Shown piece by piece: positions 35,101 through 48,629 of a stretch of 64,000 bases of DNA. Below the pieces are notes generated by a model that was not told the DNA's origin, searched no databases, and saw nothing but the letters and a program-made list of their open reading frames with translations. The DNA comes from Dolomedes plantarius. Lineage: Eukaryota; Arthropoda; Arachnida; Araneae; Dolomedidae. A program made the translations under genes and the position numbers. The stretch's first letter is position 1, and each line of letters opens with the position of its first letter. The DNA lies in NCBI GenBank assembly GCA_907164885.2, contig OU015496.1, positions 163,729,850-163,793,849 on the forward strand. Direction: 5' to 3'.

Positions 35101-38100
35101 CACAAGAAAGAAAAATGAAAAATACACAAAAATAAAAGCGTCTTCACCGGCAACGGCGAAATGTGTTTACAACTGGCAACTGGCAGCTTTGCTGGCAATT
35201 TTTTTTTTTTCCTTTTCACTGAAATGGGACGTCACACATGTTACTTGTATATACATAAAAACTGAATCACACTGATTGGTGATTATGTCAGATGACGCAG
35301 AGATGCCATTCCGCGGGTAACTGGAGGTCGCTGTTTCAGGTCAATCTTTGAATACTCGGTCCAAAATTTCTCGCCCTCCAACAGTCCGTGGAACAGCACC
35401 TCTTACAAATATTTCTTTCTGTTTTTTGATGACAGGTGAAAAAAAATTAAAACCAGTGAAAAAAAATATTCTAAAATAGATTGTCTTCTAAACTAAATTG
35501 GCAAAAAAAAAAAAGGTTGACACTAAATTAGGTACATTCATGTAACGAACAATAAAAGTCTCTTAAAAATTTTTATCTCTGCTTTAAATATGTATAGCAC
35601 AGTTACAGTTTTAAACAATTAAATGAGAAAAAAATACGGTGATACGTAACTTTTTTTTTTTTATACAGAAAACTAACTTTGTTAACCAGAACTTTTCACA
35701 GGAAATTTGATAGTTCGAAAGTTGCTCCTGACAAGTTTTTTTTCTTAATAATTAATTCAGTGACAGTTTGTTCAGAGTGAGCGGTTTTTTTCAAACCGGT
35801 AAAACTGCTACAGATTTATCCTACCCGGTGAAATATGATACCTTTTTCCTGAAATTGGCAGACAGCAAGATTCCTGCAAGAATTATAAACTATTTATCTG
35901 ATATCCGCGTACAAAAATTCTGTAACCACTTATTTTAAAAATTAACATGTACTGATATATATGTTCTTATAATGACAGCTTATCACACACTAAAATACTT
36001 CATGCATTTCAGCGAAGGCACACAAAGTATGAGCTAAAACAAACTCTACCCAGGAAAAAAAAAAAAACATGTCAGGAACGACTTTCTGCCATCAAATGAA
36101 CACAGCTGCGCAGTTCATATCTGTAAATTGATACACTTAACGAGAAGAGAAAAAACAAATTCATTCCAATCCAATGTAATTATTTCACTACAAGTTAATA
36201 CAATAACATTTTCAATTATAAAAAACACTTCGAGAACAAACAGAGTCCGAACGTGAGGTGGATGTTTGTATATTTTATACTGAGCTTCCTCTAAATAGAA
36301 CTTTTTTTTATTTTTATTTTAATCTTATTTCCTAAGCATTTACAAAAGATATTACGAGGTAATACGTATGTGTGCTATTTATTTCGTTTTCTCGAAACGG
36401 TCAGGCCACTTTGGAAGTGAGGTAAGCATTGCCTGAGGTATTTACAAACAACTGCGATAACTTTCACTGAATACTGATAATATATACCATGTATACACAA
36501 TGAGGGTGTATGCTTTGCATACGTATAGGTCACAACGTACATGCACGATTAAAAAATATTATTTTTTTTAAAATTGAAAATGTGAGCTGTTCTTTCGATG
36601 AAAGGGTCGCAGCAGTGAAAAAGTACGGCTCTTAGAAAGAAAAATTTAAAGAAAAAAAAACACTCCTTTATAAGGAGCTTACACGCTCCAAAAACACTAG
36701 AGAGGTACTTGTGAGTTCAGAAATATAGAGCTAAGAGACGCTGAGGTAATTTTTTTTTTTATTAAATCGATTTGTGGTTTTCCCTTCTTACTCATTTTTT
36801 TTCCTTCTCCAAAGCATAAATTACTGTGATAAATCCTTGTATACCCGTCAGATTCAAGCGTAATGTTTCAAGTGAATAGAGGTATTTCCGGTTTTCCGTT
36901 TACATCAGAGTTCATCGATAGAAATGTACACAACTAATAACGTTTTCTTCAAGCCACACGCAGAAAAAGAGGTAGAGTAGTTATGAGTTCTGCAACAGTT
37001 GCAGATACATTGATTAACTCGCAAAAAAACTGAGAAGAGATGCAGACTTTGCAACACGTCCATTGCGTCCCGCTCGAGGTTTTGACGACGCATTTCTTAC
37101 CAGGATTGAGGGCAGTAGGAAAGAAAAAAAACAATCAGTCACAAACATTAAAATTAGCTATTACAAATAGAGCATCCCTTATCCGAAAATTCGAAATTCT
37201 CCAAGCATCGACATGGCGTCACAAATGCCACACCTGACTTCACTTGTCATAATTGTACGGTGGACGTCTAAATAATTTGGCTTAGCCGAGCTGTTAAGCA
37301 AGGTTTCTTTTTTTCCAAAGGGATGGAAGGTAAAGGAGTTATACAAATCAACTGAATTTTGTCGTCACCCTCTGTACAAAATCCAGAACACAGTGAGGAG
37401 AGGGGACTGTCGTAAGTCCTCTTATCAAGGTTGCTTTGTCCTGCTGCTTGTGAAACTACTAGCTGTTTCATTACATGCGATTTTCAAATAGTTTGCTAAT
37501 AGTTTGCCAGTAAAAAATCCTTCCAAGTGATTGTCATAATTTTCTTTGTAATTAACTATAAACTCCCCAATTACTAATTAAAATCTAACTTCTAAAAACG
37601 CATTTTTCTCTATCACAAATCTCCAGAATTTTTTGTTGCCTAAATATATCGCCAACATGTAAATCATTAGTATAATCACTTATGAGAATGAATGATTCAA
37701 CTCCTATGATTTCAAATGATTTTTTAAAAAATCGATATGGGATGCTCAACCAGTAATAAATTTAAACATGTTTTCAAAGCGACACAATTTTGTTAAAATT
37801 AAATTAAACATTTTTTTTACGTGTCAGACACCATAGGAAAGCATAAATCCAAGTGTCTCTTCAGAAAGGACATCATTTTAGTATATAATAAATATATATA
37901 TAAATAAAAAAATCTTTTAAAAAAATCCTTGGATATTAATATAAGCTTTTACGATAGTATCACAGTTAATTTCAAAGTAGCACTATCTTTCATTTCTCTT
38001 ATAAAGTTTCCTTTCGAATTTCAAATTTCGAAGCAAATTACATCACATTAACGACATTCTACCTTCTTTAAAAACAGCATTATGTAGCTAAATAAAACTA

Positions 38101-39890
38101 ATATTTAAGGTTTACAAATTTAACATTCGCGCTGTAGAAAGGGGGAGATACTACTGTTTACTATTACTGAGTAACTGGAAATTTTTTTCAAAGCAGTACC
38201 TTCGTTTTCAAACTGGCGTGTCAAAACCTCGTCGGGGTAACTGCGTCCTTCTTTTTCGAGAGAGGAGGCCTGTTGCAGAACTACAAGCAGACATCTTCCT
38301 TGAGTAAGATATATGAGGTTACTGAGTGAAACGCGTAACAGGCAGAATACATAGAATGTAGAATAAATAGAGTACATTTTCTGAAGTGGCAGGTTGATTC
38401 TTTTTTTTTTGTTAAATATTATTCACAGATATGTTTCAGTTGACCCAAAGATAGGTTAAAAGATGGGATGGAGATTTTTTTCTTTATCCATTGTACCTTC
38501 CTTTGCTAGTGACCACATCAACAAGCATAACGAATGAGACTTTTTACCATTATATGTTATGCGAGAATTAATTCTTATCGCAATAAGTTGAGAGAATATT
38601 AATTTTCTCGTCACAAGTTGTGAAAGCTATTAACATTAAAAAGAAAACTTTAAATGCTTCTATTAACTTGCTTATAAGTTTTATAGCAGAATTGCATTTT
38701 CATACTTTATCTCAAAAACATTCTATAAACAGACTTGATCTGTTCGACGGTGAAAATTCTTTCCTTGGCTTCCTGACATCAGGATTACTATCTTAATGTT
38801 CATTAATAACTAATTTGCAATGCTATTCACAAAATATGTAACAAAGGGATAAACTGCTTAATAAGAAAATATTTTTTAAAAAAACAGTAAGTAATTTCCC
38901 TGAAAACTCTTAGAATATATTCTGAAAATATGGAAATCTTTACGGAAATCGAAAGTAGTCAAACGGAGGATTAAACAAATATTAATTAGAAAAAAAGATT
39001 AGAGAAAAAGTATAAAAGTCATAAGCAAATTAATAGAAGGTCAGGTAGTTTTAGAATTAACCAAAAAAATATTTTAAATTAACAAAATTTCGAAAACTTT
39101 CTTTATCTCAGCTTCTTTTGTATAAAAGAAATTCAATAGTTTACACTCAAATCGTGTAACTGATAAACCCATAACATTAATATCGTAAAAAAAAAGGTTT
39201 TTCAAACGGTCTAGAAATTTATTACAATGTTTTAACAAAAAATCTCCTGTATTTTCTCCCATCTTTTAACTTTGAATACATATATCATAACCCGACATGC
39301 TTGTTTATGGATATTCTTGAAGAGTATACATGAGGTAAATTTTCATATGATTGTAATATATAAAAACGGGGAAGACTTCACAGCGACGTCATTTGGCAAA
39401 ACGACTCAGAGTCGCGACAAATCACAAAAGCTGATTTTCATACGGTGCAATCACGCTAGCCGCGCGAGAGCAGCTCGGATTGAAAATTACCAAAAATTGG
39501 TAAATTCATATTTGTAGCATTTATTCACATTCAAGTATCATAGAGAAATGTCTATGCATTGTTTTAAGTGAGGTATTTAAACAATTATTTCAATTACAAA
39601 ATCAAACTTTTCAAGTCGGAAAAGTTTGCATTAGGCGCATTTATTTATTTATTTTTTTTTTAAACGCAATGGACTGCAACTTGATTTTTATAAAAAGTTG
39701 ACTGGAAAGACAAAAGTACAATTTTTAAAGTTTCACATTAATTCACTGATTTAATTAATTTTAAAACAGTCCAAGATGTAAATGCGGAGGATTCATCTTA
39801 CACCGTTTCTCAGCTTTTGTGATTTTGTTACAGAATATAAAAGCAACAGCGAAGTCTTCCTTATAAATTCATTAAAAGAACACTTTACAC
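32122..39890. other. Long AT-rich region, no recognisable gene
   Basis: Contrasts with the transposon-dense DNA to its left: I find no inverted-repeat element, SINE or transposase. Only short frames are open, none recognisable. It lies downstream of the BCL11 stop and could hold regulatory or distal 3' UTR sequence. An imperfect inverted similarity (39365-39450 against 39790-39865, including TCACAAAAGCTGA) sits at its right end. Confidence 0.4.
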
Positions 39891-39891
39891 A

Positions 39892-39897
39892 TTTATT
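39892..39897 (-). terminator. Candidate polyadenylation signal (AATAAA) for BCL11 homolog
   Basis: By eye this is the first canonical AATAAA on the minus strand after the BCL11 stop at 43279, implying a 3' UTR of about 3.4 kb. Variant ATTAAA signals lie closer (~42414, ~41909). Long 3' UTRs are usual in vertebrate BCL11 genes. Unproven. Confidence 0.25.
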
Positions 39898-40304
39898 TCT
39901 ACAGCTAAAAACAACGTGCGAATTCTAACACTTAAAGAGCGCGATCCGCTGCTCTTCCATTTTAAGTGGTACACAGAGAACACGCGATCACAATTATCTG
40001 ACCACAAAAAACGTCACTATCGGAATTTTAATTCTTTTAAAAATCATTTTGCACAGGCACTTGGAGATGTACAAAACGGTAACAGACACGAGTACGCGTG
40101 GGGATTTTTTGAGGGAGATCTACAAACACGGGGATTTTTTTTTTTCTCTGTTTTAAATATCCAGAATGGAGTGCACGGACCAAACTTTTCTTATCACGAT
40201 TAATATACAATATTTATATATCCATTCTCTCTTCACTGCATTGTAAGAAAAATGTTTCTTTTGGATCAAGATATCGAGTTAGCAAAGGCATTGGGAAATT
40301 CGGA

Positions 40305-40888
40305 GGAATAAATTCTAACTGATCCATCAAGGATTAAAAATAAAGCCTCTAATAATTGATAATGTTAAAAGCTGTTGAAAAAACTGTTCTTACAACAAAA
40401 CGAACTCAGTGTAACTTATAAATGTATGCAACTCTTAGAATAAACAAGGCCAGCATTTGGCAATACACAGAATGATTTTTTTTGGAGGAAAAAATCTGAA
40501 CGGAACTGTGTTTAAACGTTTCACAACTTACAAGACTTAACTTTTTCTAGTGGCTAAAAACGGAAACCCAAACAAGATCACTGAAATCAAAAGTTCCTCG
40601 AAGGAACTAATTCTAACTGATACTACAAGGAACGGAAATAAAACCTCTAAAATTTCCAAATTATTTAAAGCTGTTAAAAAAATTGTTTATACAATAAACA
40701 AACTTACTTTTAACTATTAAACTATGTATCTCAAAGAATTAACGAGGCCAGTACCTGACCATTCAAAGGAAGCATTCAGGAAGGTGAAAAAGTGCATAAA
40801 ACTGTACTTAAATTATTCACAGCTTACAAGATTTACTTCATGGCTGAAAACGAAAATTCAAACGAAGGCTCCTGAAGTTGGAAGTTCC
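40305..40888. repeat. Diverged tandem duplication (~300-bp unit)
   Basis: Unit A (40305-40600) and unit B (40603-40888) share, in the same order, a start GGAA..AATTCTAACTGAT, then AAAGCTGTT.AAAAAA.TGTT, AAGGCCAG/GAGGCCAG, TTCACA.CTTACAAGA, GTGGCTAAAAACG/ATGGCTGAAAACG and AAGTTCC. The divergence shows the duplication is old. Confidence 0.75.
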
Positions 40889-43278
40889 ACTTCATATATA
40901 AATTGCTATTTAGTTGTAACGACAACAAAATTTTCTATTTTCAACAAGGACCTGAATAATGAATGTATGATGATATAGGGACATAACAGTGTACAAACAT
41001 AACAGGGGACAGATTTGCTATCTCTCTTTTGTTTTTTTGCCTTTTCCTTCACTTACGGGAAAGAACCCAGGTTACATGACTGTATACACTGCAGAAAGCT
41101 CTTAACAGTCTTAATTAGTATCACGAAGTGTTTACATTTTATCTTAAATTAATTAGTATCACATATAAACTGATGAATGAAGTGAGAGTTTGTTATCAGT
41201 TCTTATTTTCTCGACTCGGTTCGGAAGAAAATGTACAATGAGGTATGACATTCTTTTTAAAAATCACTGCGTTACGTCTGACTCCTCGGAAGTCCACTGT
41301 GCTCGATATGGGATTTGGAAAATAACGTTTCTTTACATTTAACTAGTTTTTCATACGAATACTGAATTCACTGCGGGGAATTCTGAAGTTATATATATAT
41401 ATATTTTTTGAAATATAATATAGAAGTTATATGATAAACGGGGTGCAAAAAGATTAAAAAAATTTTCCAAGTAACAATATGTTTGAAGATATGAAATATG
41501 AATGACAATATACAGGAATCAGAAAAGCGGCTATTAACAGGGCGAAATTCCTCTGACCTAGAACATTTCCGGGTCTGAAACCTTGGGAGGGAAGAAAATT
41601 ACCACAGCCGATTTTCTGATAAGTGCACATACAAAAAATTTAACTAAATTTTTTTTTTCACATAATTCAATTTGTAATCAAGAAAAAGAAAAAAAAACAT
41701 ATGCTACTTTCTAAGTACCTAAATTCCTGAGGAAGTGTACTGCATCATTTTACAAAAACGAATACTTTTCAAAACGTAAGCACACAACAGACAAAATAGT
41801 ACATGTACAAAAAAAAAATGGTTCAATGAAAATTAAAACTAAAGCATCATATCGAAAAAAAGGGAGAAGAAAACACTGTAAAATTCGGACTGGTTTCATG
41901 GAGTTTTTAATGTACAGGGGGTGTCGACGTGAAACTTAGGATAGTTCCGAGCACTTTATCGAACAGTAAGTACGTCGTAGCACAGCGAAATGCAGCGGTC
42001 CATTGTCAAATGACGAACATAGACTCGAGTTTTTGGCACGACAGAATATTTCTTTTTTTCTGTATGTATGTATATTCAGGTAATAATAAAAAAAGAAAAA
42101 ATATACAGCAGTCCTTTATCCCAAACGGAAATCACGTGAGCACGAATACCACTTTGCATCACTCGAAAAGAAAAAAAAATGACTTGGTTCGAACTAGTTT
42201 AAATAATATTTATCTACGAAAATAATTGCTTGAGCGTTTTTCCTTTTCTTTGCACACACACATTACAACTGTAATCTTCCAACAACATGAGCTTGGAGCA
42301 AAAATACAATTTCTGTTTTTTGTTTTTGTAAAAAAGAAGAGTTTCTATCGTAGTAATAATGAAAACAGAAACTAAAAGCGATCTTTTTTCTTTCCGAGAA
42401 GTCCATAATTTCCATTTAATAATGAAAAACGAAGAAACTTTTTGGCAAGTCCATGAAGAAATGACTACCGTTTAAAGAAACAGTAGGAGAAAAGAGAAAA
42501 CGAAGCATATCAAACAGTGTCCATATGAAAAAATAATACTGTTAACATAACACTTTTAAAATAATTCAGGGTTCGCACGCAATTCTATGAATTAGAATTA
42601 AAGTTTTCAACAACAAACTTAGACGGTTTTAAATGTCCTGTACATTAATTAGTACAGGAAAAGCTCTTACGCTGAGGTATTTCACATGGCCTTAACAAAT
42701 GTATTAACGTATCAACTTTTGCAGCCAATAACTCCCGAGATAAAATCCCGAGCTCAGACACCTGAAGTGAGTTACAAAATGGCGTGAAGGCTAAAACTTC
42801 CATTCAACGAGTGGCACTAAGTTTGCGAAATGATGTGAAAGACGTAAATGACATCCCACTCAGAATAAAGACTAGTCTGAAACAAAGAGGGTGTTTATAC
42901 ATGATCCTGAGACTATTTAGAATTTTAAGAATAAAAAGTGGCTTTAAAATCAAAAATTGTCCGGTACTTCTATAAACAACGTGCAAACCCTGTAATATTT
43001 TTTTCTCTGCAGGATGTTAAACAAACGCACAGTCTAATGTCTCGAAAAAATCGGCCATCTTTGGGGCACGCACCGGTAGTAAAGACGAGACGCTTGTGTT
43101 TTGTCGATCCAAACACTCTTAGACAACCAATTAAAAAAATAGGCTTAAGGTGCCAAGAGTTGGCGAGTGTGAATTTTGGTTTGGCGAGACTAAAACCCCA
43201 AATATCCGAAGTGAGGCAGACCCATTTAAAAGATAGGGCGAGAAATTGACTCCTGCTCCAAGCGCGCGGGGGCTGACC
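40889..43278 (-). other. Probable BCL11 3' UTR or downstream flank
   Basis: AT-rich sequence immediately after the stop codon, with no transposon found. Probably transcribed as 3' UTR on the minus strand, judging from the absence of a close canonical poly(A) signal; inference only. Confidence 0.35.
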
Positions 43279-45176
43279 CTACGCGGTCATCTCCTTGGAG
43301 TCCTCGGACACCAGGTAGGGCGACCCCCCGCTCTGGCTGACCACACACTTCCGCATGTGCTTCTCGAGGGTGCTGGCGACCGAGAAGGGCATGTCGCAGA
43401 AGCGGCACCGGTACACGTCTTTCCCGAGGCGGCCGTGTGTCTTCATGTGGCGCGTGAGCTTGGAGCTCTGGGCACAGGCGTAGCTGCAGAGCTCGCACTT
43501 GTAGGGCTTCTCGCCCGTGTGCGAGCGCCTGTGCACGGTCAGGTTGGAGCAGTTCTTGAACACCTTGCCGCAGAATTCACACGTGTCGTTGCGGCGCGGC
43601 GCCTGCGAGTCCTTGCCCGACTTCAGCGAGCTCGGCCCCGGCCTGCCGCTCAAGGCACTTTCGGACTTACTGGCGGCGTCCAGGCCGTACAGGTCGCGGT
43701 ACTGGGGTTGCGGAGGGGGCTCGACACGGGGGAACCATACGCCCGCGTAAAGGAAGTTCCCGTCCTTGTCCTTCGTCTCATCCAGCCGGATCCGCTTGGC
43801 GGTCTGGTCGAAGGAATCCATCAGGCCGGAGTTGAAGTTGAGGGGGGACTGGCCCGCGCTGCGCGTGCCCTCACGTGGTGGCCGCTCGTGGTGGAAGGAC
43901 GGCAGCACGTCGTAGCTGTGGTGGCTGCCGCCGTCGTTGGAGGCCTCAGTGCCCGAGGAGCAGCGCTCCTGCTTGAGCGAATTCCGGAACGAGCTCTCCT
44001 TCAGCGCCTGCTTGTAGGCTTCATTGTAAGGCGGGATGCGACCGAAACCGATCTTCTCCATGATTTCGCTGATGACCGAGTGCTGCACGGGCTTCCTGTC
44101 CTCGCTGTCATCCCTTTTGCCATTTTCGGTCGTCCCGTTGTTCAATGGCTTTTTGGTGAGGTCTTCTGCCACCATGTCCTCGTCGGTCGGTGGATGGTCG
44201 ATCACCAGGTTGCCGTTCTCGCGCAGGCAGTCCTCGTCCTCCTCCACCCCGTCGACGTTCACTTCCTCCTCGTCCTCGTCTTCTTCCTCCTCAATGTCCT
44301 CGTCGTCTGGCAGTTCCTCCTCTTCCCTTTCGTCGCTCCCGCAGTCGCCGTTGGTCTGGCCTTCGCCGTCCTTCGTCTTCCCGTTCTGTCTCTGCCTGGG
44401 AGCCTTTCTGTTGCTGTCCCGGTGCGTCTTCATGTGTCGTTTGAGTTTGCTGGCTTGGGTGCAGGCGTGGTCGCAGTACTTGCACTTAAAGGGCTTTTCG
44501 CCCGTGTGCGACCGCCGGTGCACGATGAGGTTGCTCTTGAACTGGAACGACTTGCCGCAGTACTCGCACAGCCTGCCCTTGCCGGAACTCGACGAGGTCG
44601 TCAGCTCACTGGTGGTCGAGGAGGCTGACGAGTTGTTGTGAGCGGTCGACGACTGGACTCGGTCCGGGGGGCTGAGAGAGGAAGGCTCCGGGGGCGTGCC
44701 CGATCTGGGACTCGTCTTGCAGTTGTTGTTGAGCATGGCCTTGAAGTTGGACTGGAGGAGCTTGCGCGGGGTTGACGCTGCGTTGGGGCTGGTGGCTCCT
44801 GCCAGAACTCTCAGCCTCTGCGAGTAGGAGGAGTCCTGGAAGTTCGAGATCTTTGGTGGCTCCAGGAGGGGCGGGGGCGTGACGCAGGAGCTGGGACCGT
44901 TGGTGAGACTGTTGGAAGACTTGCTCATGAGATCCATGCGCATTTCCTGACTAGAGTTTCGAGTGAAGAGGGGCAAAGGCTCCATTTGGCGTTCGAGGAG
45001 GGGCGCCCTCAGGCCGAAAGGGCTCAGGGCAGGCTCCAGGAGTAGCTTTTCTGATTTGTCGTCGGAAGTGGAGTCCACGCATATACTGAGGCCGTGGGCG
45101 TTCTGGACGTGTTGTATTAACGCCCAGGCGGTGGATAAGCTCTGCTTGCAGGTGGAACATACATAGTTTCGTGGCT
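43279..45176 (-). CDS. BCL11: BCL11A/B-type zinc-finger transcription factor, last coding exon
   Basis: Nuclear C2H2 regulator, homolog of vertebrate BCL11A/BCL11B and Drosophila chronophage. The exon starts at 45176 after the acceptor TTCCTTCTCTCTTTGCAG, so the ATG that opens the frame at 45204 is intronic. Counting in that 641-codon frame, fingers are: C16-C19-H32-H37; a pair C213..H233 and C241..H261 (CEYCGKSFQFKSNL, CDHACTQASKLKRH); an acidic stretch ~292-325; and a triplet C542..H562, C570..H590 and C600..C620, the last being C2HC. This 1+2+3 layout, the TGEKP linkers, the EPRNYVCSTCKQ start and CGKVFKNCSNLTVHRRSHTGEKPYKC-type block (described by its key residues) match BCL11 closely. 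Stop TAG at 43281-43279. The exon is strikingly GC-rich against AT-rich flanks. In vertebrates these proteins recruit NuRD and other corepressors. Confidence 0.97.
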
Positions 45177-48100
45177 CTGCAAAGAGAGAAGGAAAATCGA
45201 TCATAAAAGGAACGTAATGTTTTCCATGAATGAGAAAGAACTTACGAGTACGTGTTTATTATACTGCCCACAAGTTATTTTTCCCATCTAGTGCTTCTAG
45301 CTGGCTGTTCACTGACTTTCTAAGGTGCAAGTAATGTGACCTCTCATTTGGAGACATGCCGTCTATCCTGAGTCCAAACAGACTGGTATTACTGACGTCT
45401 TTCGAAAATTTCGTTTTAAGGAAGATTTTTTTCAATCATCACCACAACGATCAGTCGATGACATAGCATCAATTCTGACACTAGGCATTCAGTGACTTTA
45501 ATTGTCCTGCTTTATCAATGTTGCATATCCTTACATATTATAATTTTCCTTCGCAATCGAAAATAGGGATCTAAAGGAGAATTCTCAGATAATACCCATG
45601 CTATCAAACGATAATATTAAAAGCTAGACACATCGAAATAGATTATATCATTTGAAAGTACTCCGCGAAAATAAGACAATGCTTAACGTTCTGGATCTTT
45701 GAAATGTATCATTCCTATTTTTAAAGCCTCAGCATAAGTGCTACACAGGTCTGTCATTGAACTCGTAGAAACGCCCGAGCCGACAGCGACTAAATTTTAA
45801 TAGATGGGCACAGCAAACACTGATTAAAGACAATGGACATCCAACACTAATGGACTTGGCCATTACTTTTCGATATTTTCCCCCGAAAATATGACCAGGG
45901 ACAGGTCTGGGCAGCGAAAATGTCATGAGCCGAGGAGATACTCCCCACCCATCCCCGTTCGTAATCTTAAGTCCGAAAATTTCGCCATCGTTCGAAAATG
46001 AATGACTCTGGTTATCGAATAAAGACGGAGACGGGGGATCATGAAGTGAACTAAAAATGAAATAGAGCAAGGAGGGGGAAGGAGGGAGAGAGAGAGAGAG
46101 CTTAAAAAAAAAAAAAGTAAACGCAGGTCCAGAAAATGAAAGTGTAGAGAGAATTCGCGGTCATCAAAACGCATCCATCACTGTCGCGGACCCTCCGGAC
46201 GCGCACAAATCCCTACCTCCTCTATCTGTGTCCTCCCCCTGCATCTGCAAAACGGATCTTAATGAAGAAAAAACGATTTCTATTTTCATTTCCGCCCGGA
46301 TGGCAGATCAGAGATCTGCTAGGATCTTCTGCGGCATAGGACGCGGAGGGTCAAAAATACAGAACTTAGCTGACGCCATGTTCGTTCGCAGAAGTGCCAC
46401 GTTTGATCAGAAGATTCAACTAATTCTTGAATGGGCTGTGCATTAAAAAAAATGAGATTTCTTCTCTTCTCTTGGTTTTTTTTTTTTTGGGGGGGGGGGT
46501 AATACCGGCTTCGAGGCTAGGAGACTATGGTTCGATCCTCAGTCTCGGCAGCCTACAAAAAAGTCATTGAGATATTTTGTGCCCCTTTCAACGGTATATT
46601 ACGTTCCTGTCCCTCAGCAAGAGGTCAGTTTCGTATGACTCACCAAAGAAATCCAATCAACAGCATCACCTTATAGTTCTTCCACCTAAAGGAGTAAAAT
46701 TTGGCCCATTGCCAAGACCGACTATGCCCCCACTCAGGCGGAAAGAAAATACACGGGAGGAAATATTGATTCTTATATTTGTGGATCATTTGATCGCATA
46801 TCGGACGTAGCACATGTAGCACCATCACACCTCGGGAGTAGTATGACTAGCTTACTTTCCACTTTCTTTATATCCGCCTAAAACTGGATCTCGCATTAAG
46901 ATTATCACACTTCGGATGAAGCAGGACGTAGCCATCCCTATTTTTTAAAAGAACTGACCAATGTCGCCTCAAAAAGTATGCCAAACCTAATCTTTCATTG
47001 GCAATGATTAACTGCGAAACTATAAGTTCATTTTCAATTGGAAATAGGATTGGTTGAACATTTGTTAGGTCACCCTTGATTCCATCACACTCGCAAATTG
47101 CTATCTCAAAACGCACAGGATTAAAACACATCCAGTATAATTTAGCGTATTATATTCAGAAAAACACTAGATCAAAATTCCCCGTAAGCACAACACAATG
47201 GCAAATGTAGGCCTATTATCGTAAAGACTCTTGATACATAAAATCTCAATGTTCTCGATAAAGAAAAGAGTATATCCAGAATGCAGGGTTGATATAAGAT
47301 TTTAAATTGTCCAGAGAAACCAAGACTTTACGGGGAAAAAAAACACTGTTAACCCCTCAATATTTGCGTAACGTCATGTCAAAGTTTAAACAAAGAACTT
47401 ACACCTTAAGAGTAAGCCACAGTTAGGTAAGTTACCAAGGTCATTTAAATCATTAAATTTTATTTTGCATGTTAAATAAACATATATATATTCCATACAG
47501 GCTATTGGCTCTTTTTTCAGACTTTGATAAAGAAGTCAAGATTTAACACATAGATTATTATCCCTCGGTATTTATTTAACAAGGATTTCACCGAATTTTC
47601 TTTCCCTAGAAAACATTTGTCAAAAAGGGAATTCGATACGTGATGTTAGTCAAAAGTAATTCGGGAAACGCTAACATAATGATTCTTTCACACATCCGTT
47701 GACGTGTGGCCAGGAATGGCGACTGTGGTCTTTCCAGCATCCTGATCCACGATTGTAAAATTAGATGGATATTCCTTCAGCACCCCCTCCCTAAAAAAAA
47801 AAGAAGATAAAACTGAGCATTTTTTTCTCCCTCCGTCATAAACTCCTACTGCCTATATTGAATCGTTGAATAGGAAGCTCTGGGACTGGTGGCAAATCAC
47901 GAATAATGCGCCATCCATCAAAATTCGACAGACGGTTGCACCCATCCGCCACCCCATTTTCAAGTTCGATTCCAACGATACGTTTTGTGTACGCTCGTTG
48001 GAGATTGTGGTATAGCCATGAACACCCAGGTCCCCGAAATCCTAAAACAAGACTTATCCAGAAGAAAGAAGAGAAAAAAGTTTAAAAATTTTTTTAATGG

Positions 48101-48629
48101 TTTTGAAGTCCCCCAAAAATGAGTTTTAGGGCTTTTCAAGAACTTTTCTAGCATTTAAACGAATCATACTAGTAAAGTGCACAATTCCTGGTATTTATGT
48201 TTTTGCTGAGCAATTTCTGGTCTAGAACTCTTTCATTCTAGCCACAGGATTTTACCCGATGGATATTGCCGAAGTGTGAATTTAAGCTCGAATGGCATTG
48301 CACCAGGAGCCATTACAAGCACATCCCTCCAAGTGGGTTAACTTTATCAAGACTATACCCGTAAAGTAAAGCCGTTGCGACTTAAACTAACAAATAAAAG
48401 TTAACAGTTAATTTATTAATAGATCTGTATTCCGAATCTGTTGCATTATACAGCAAAACATAGTCTTGGCAGGCAAAAACCTCGAAAACCACAGATCATC
48501 GTTCTGAGATATGTTTATTACAAAGCCTTAAACGTTAGGCTTCTGAAATATGCAAAAGTTCCTTGAGAGCTATTAAAGGCTCTCAAAAATGAAGATTTGC
48601 AAGGAATATATCAGGATAATGCTACTCAC
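45177..48629 (-). other. BCL11 intron (3453 bp)
   Basis: Donor G|GTGAGT at 48630/48629 and acceptor TTTGCAG|AG at 45177/45176; both phase 1, so the exons join as H-E-P with the frame kept. Inside there is a T-run/G-run junction at ~46477-46499 and otherwise unremarkable AT-rich sequence. Confidence 0.9.

Noticed and set aside
43246..44628. 460-codon plus-strand open frame
   Set aside because: Antisense to the GC-rich BCL11 exon; stop-poor because of composition and codon use of the true gene. No domain.
44036..44641. 201-codon Ser-rich plus-strand frame
   Set aside because: Also antisense to BCL11, produced by the complement of Glu/Asp codons in the acidic region.
45178..45204. ATG at 45204 as the start of the BCL11 protein
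   Set aside because: It lies in the polypyrimidine tract and acceptor of the intron; the upstream exon joins in phase and carries the conserved N-terminal finger.
46502..46560. tRNA-like stretch with GGTTCGATCCTC
   Set aside because: B box lacks one base and no A box or stems were convincing; chance or very old SINE.
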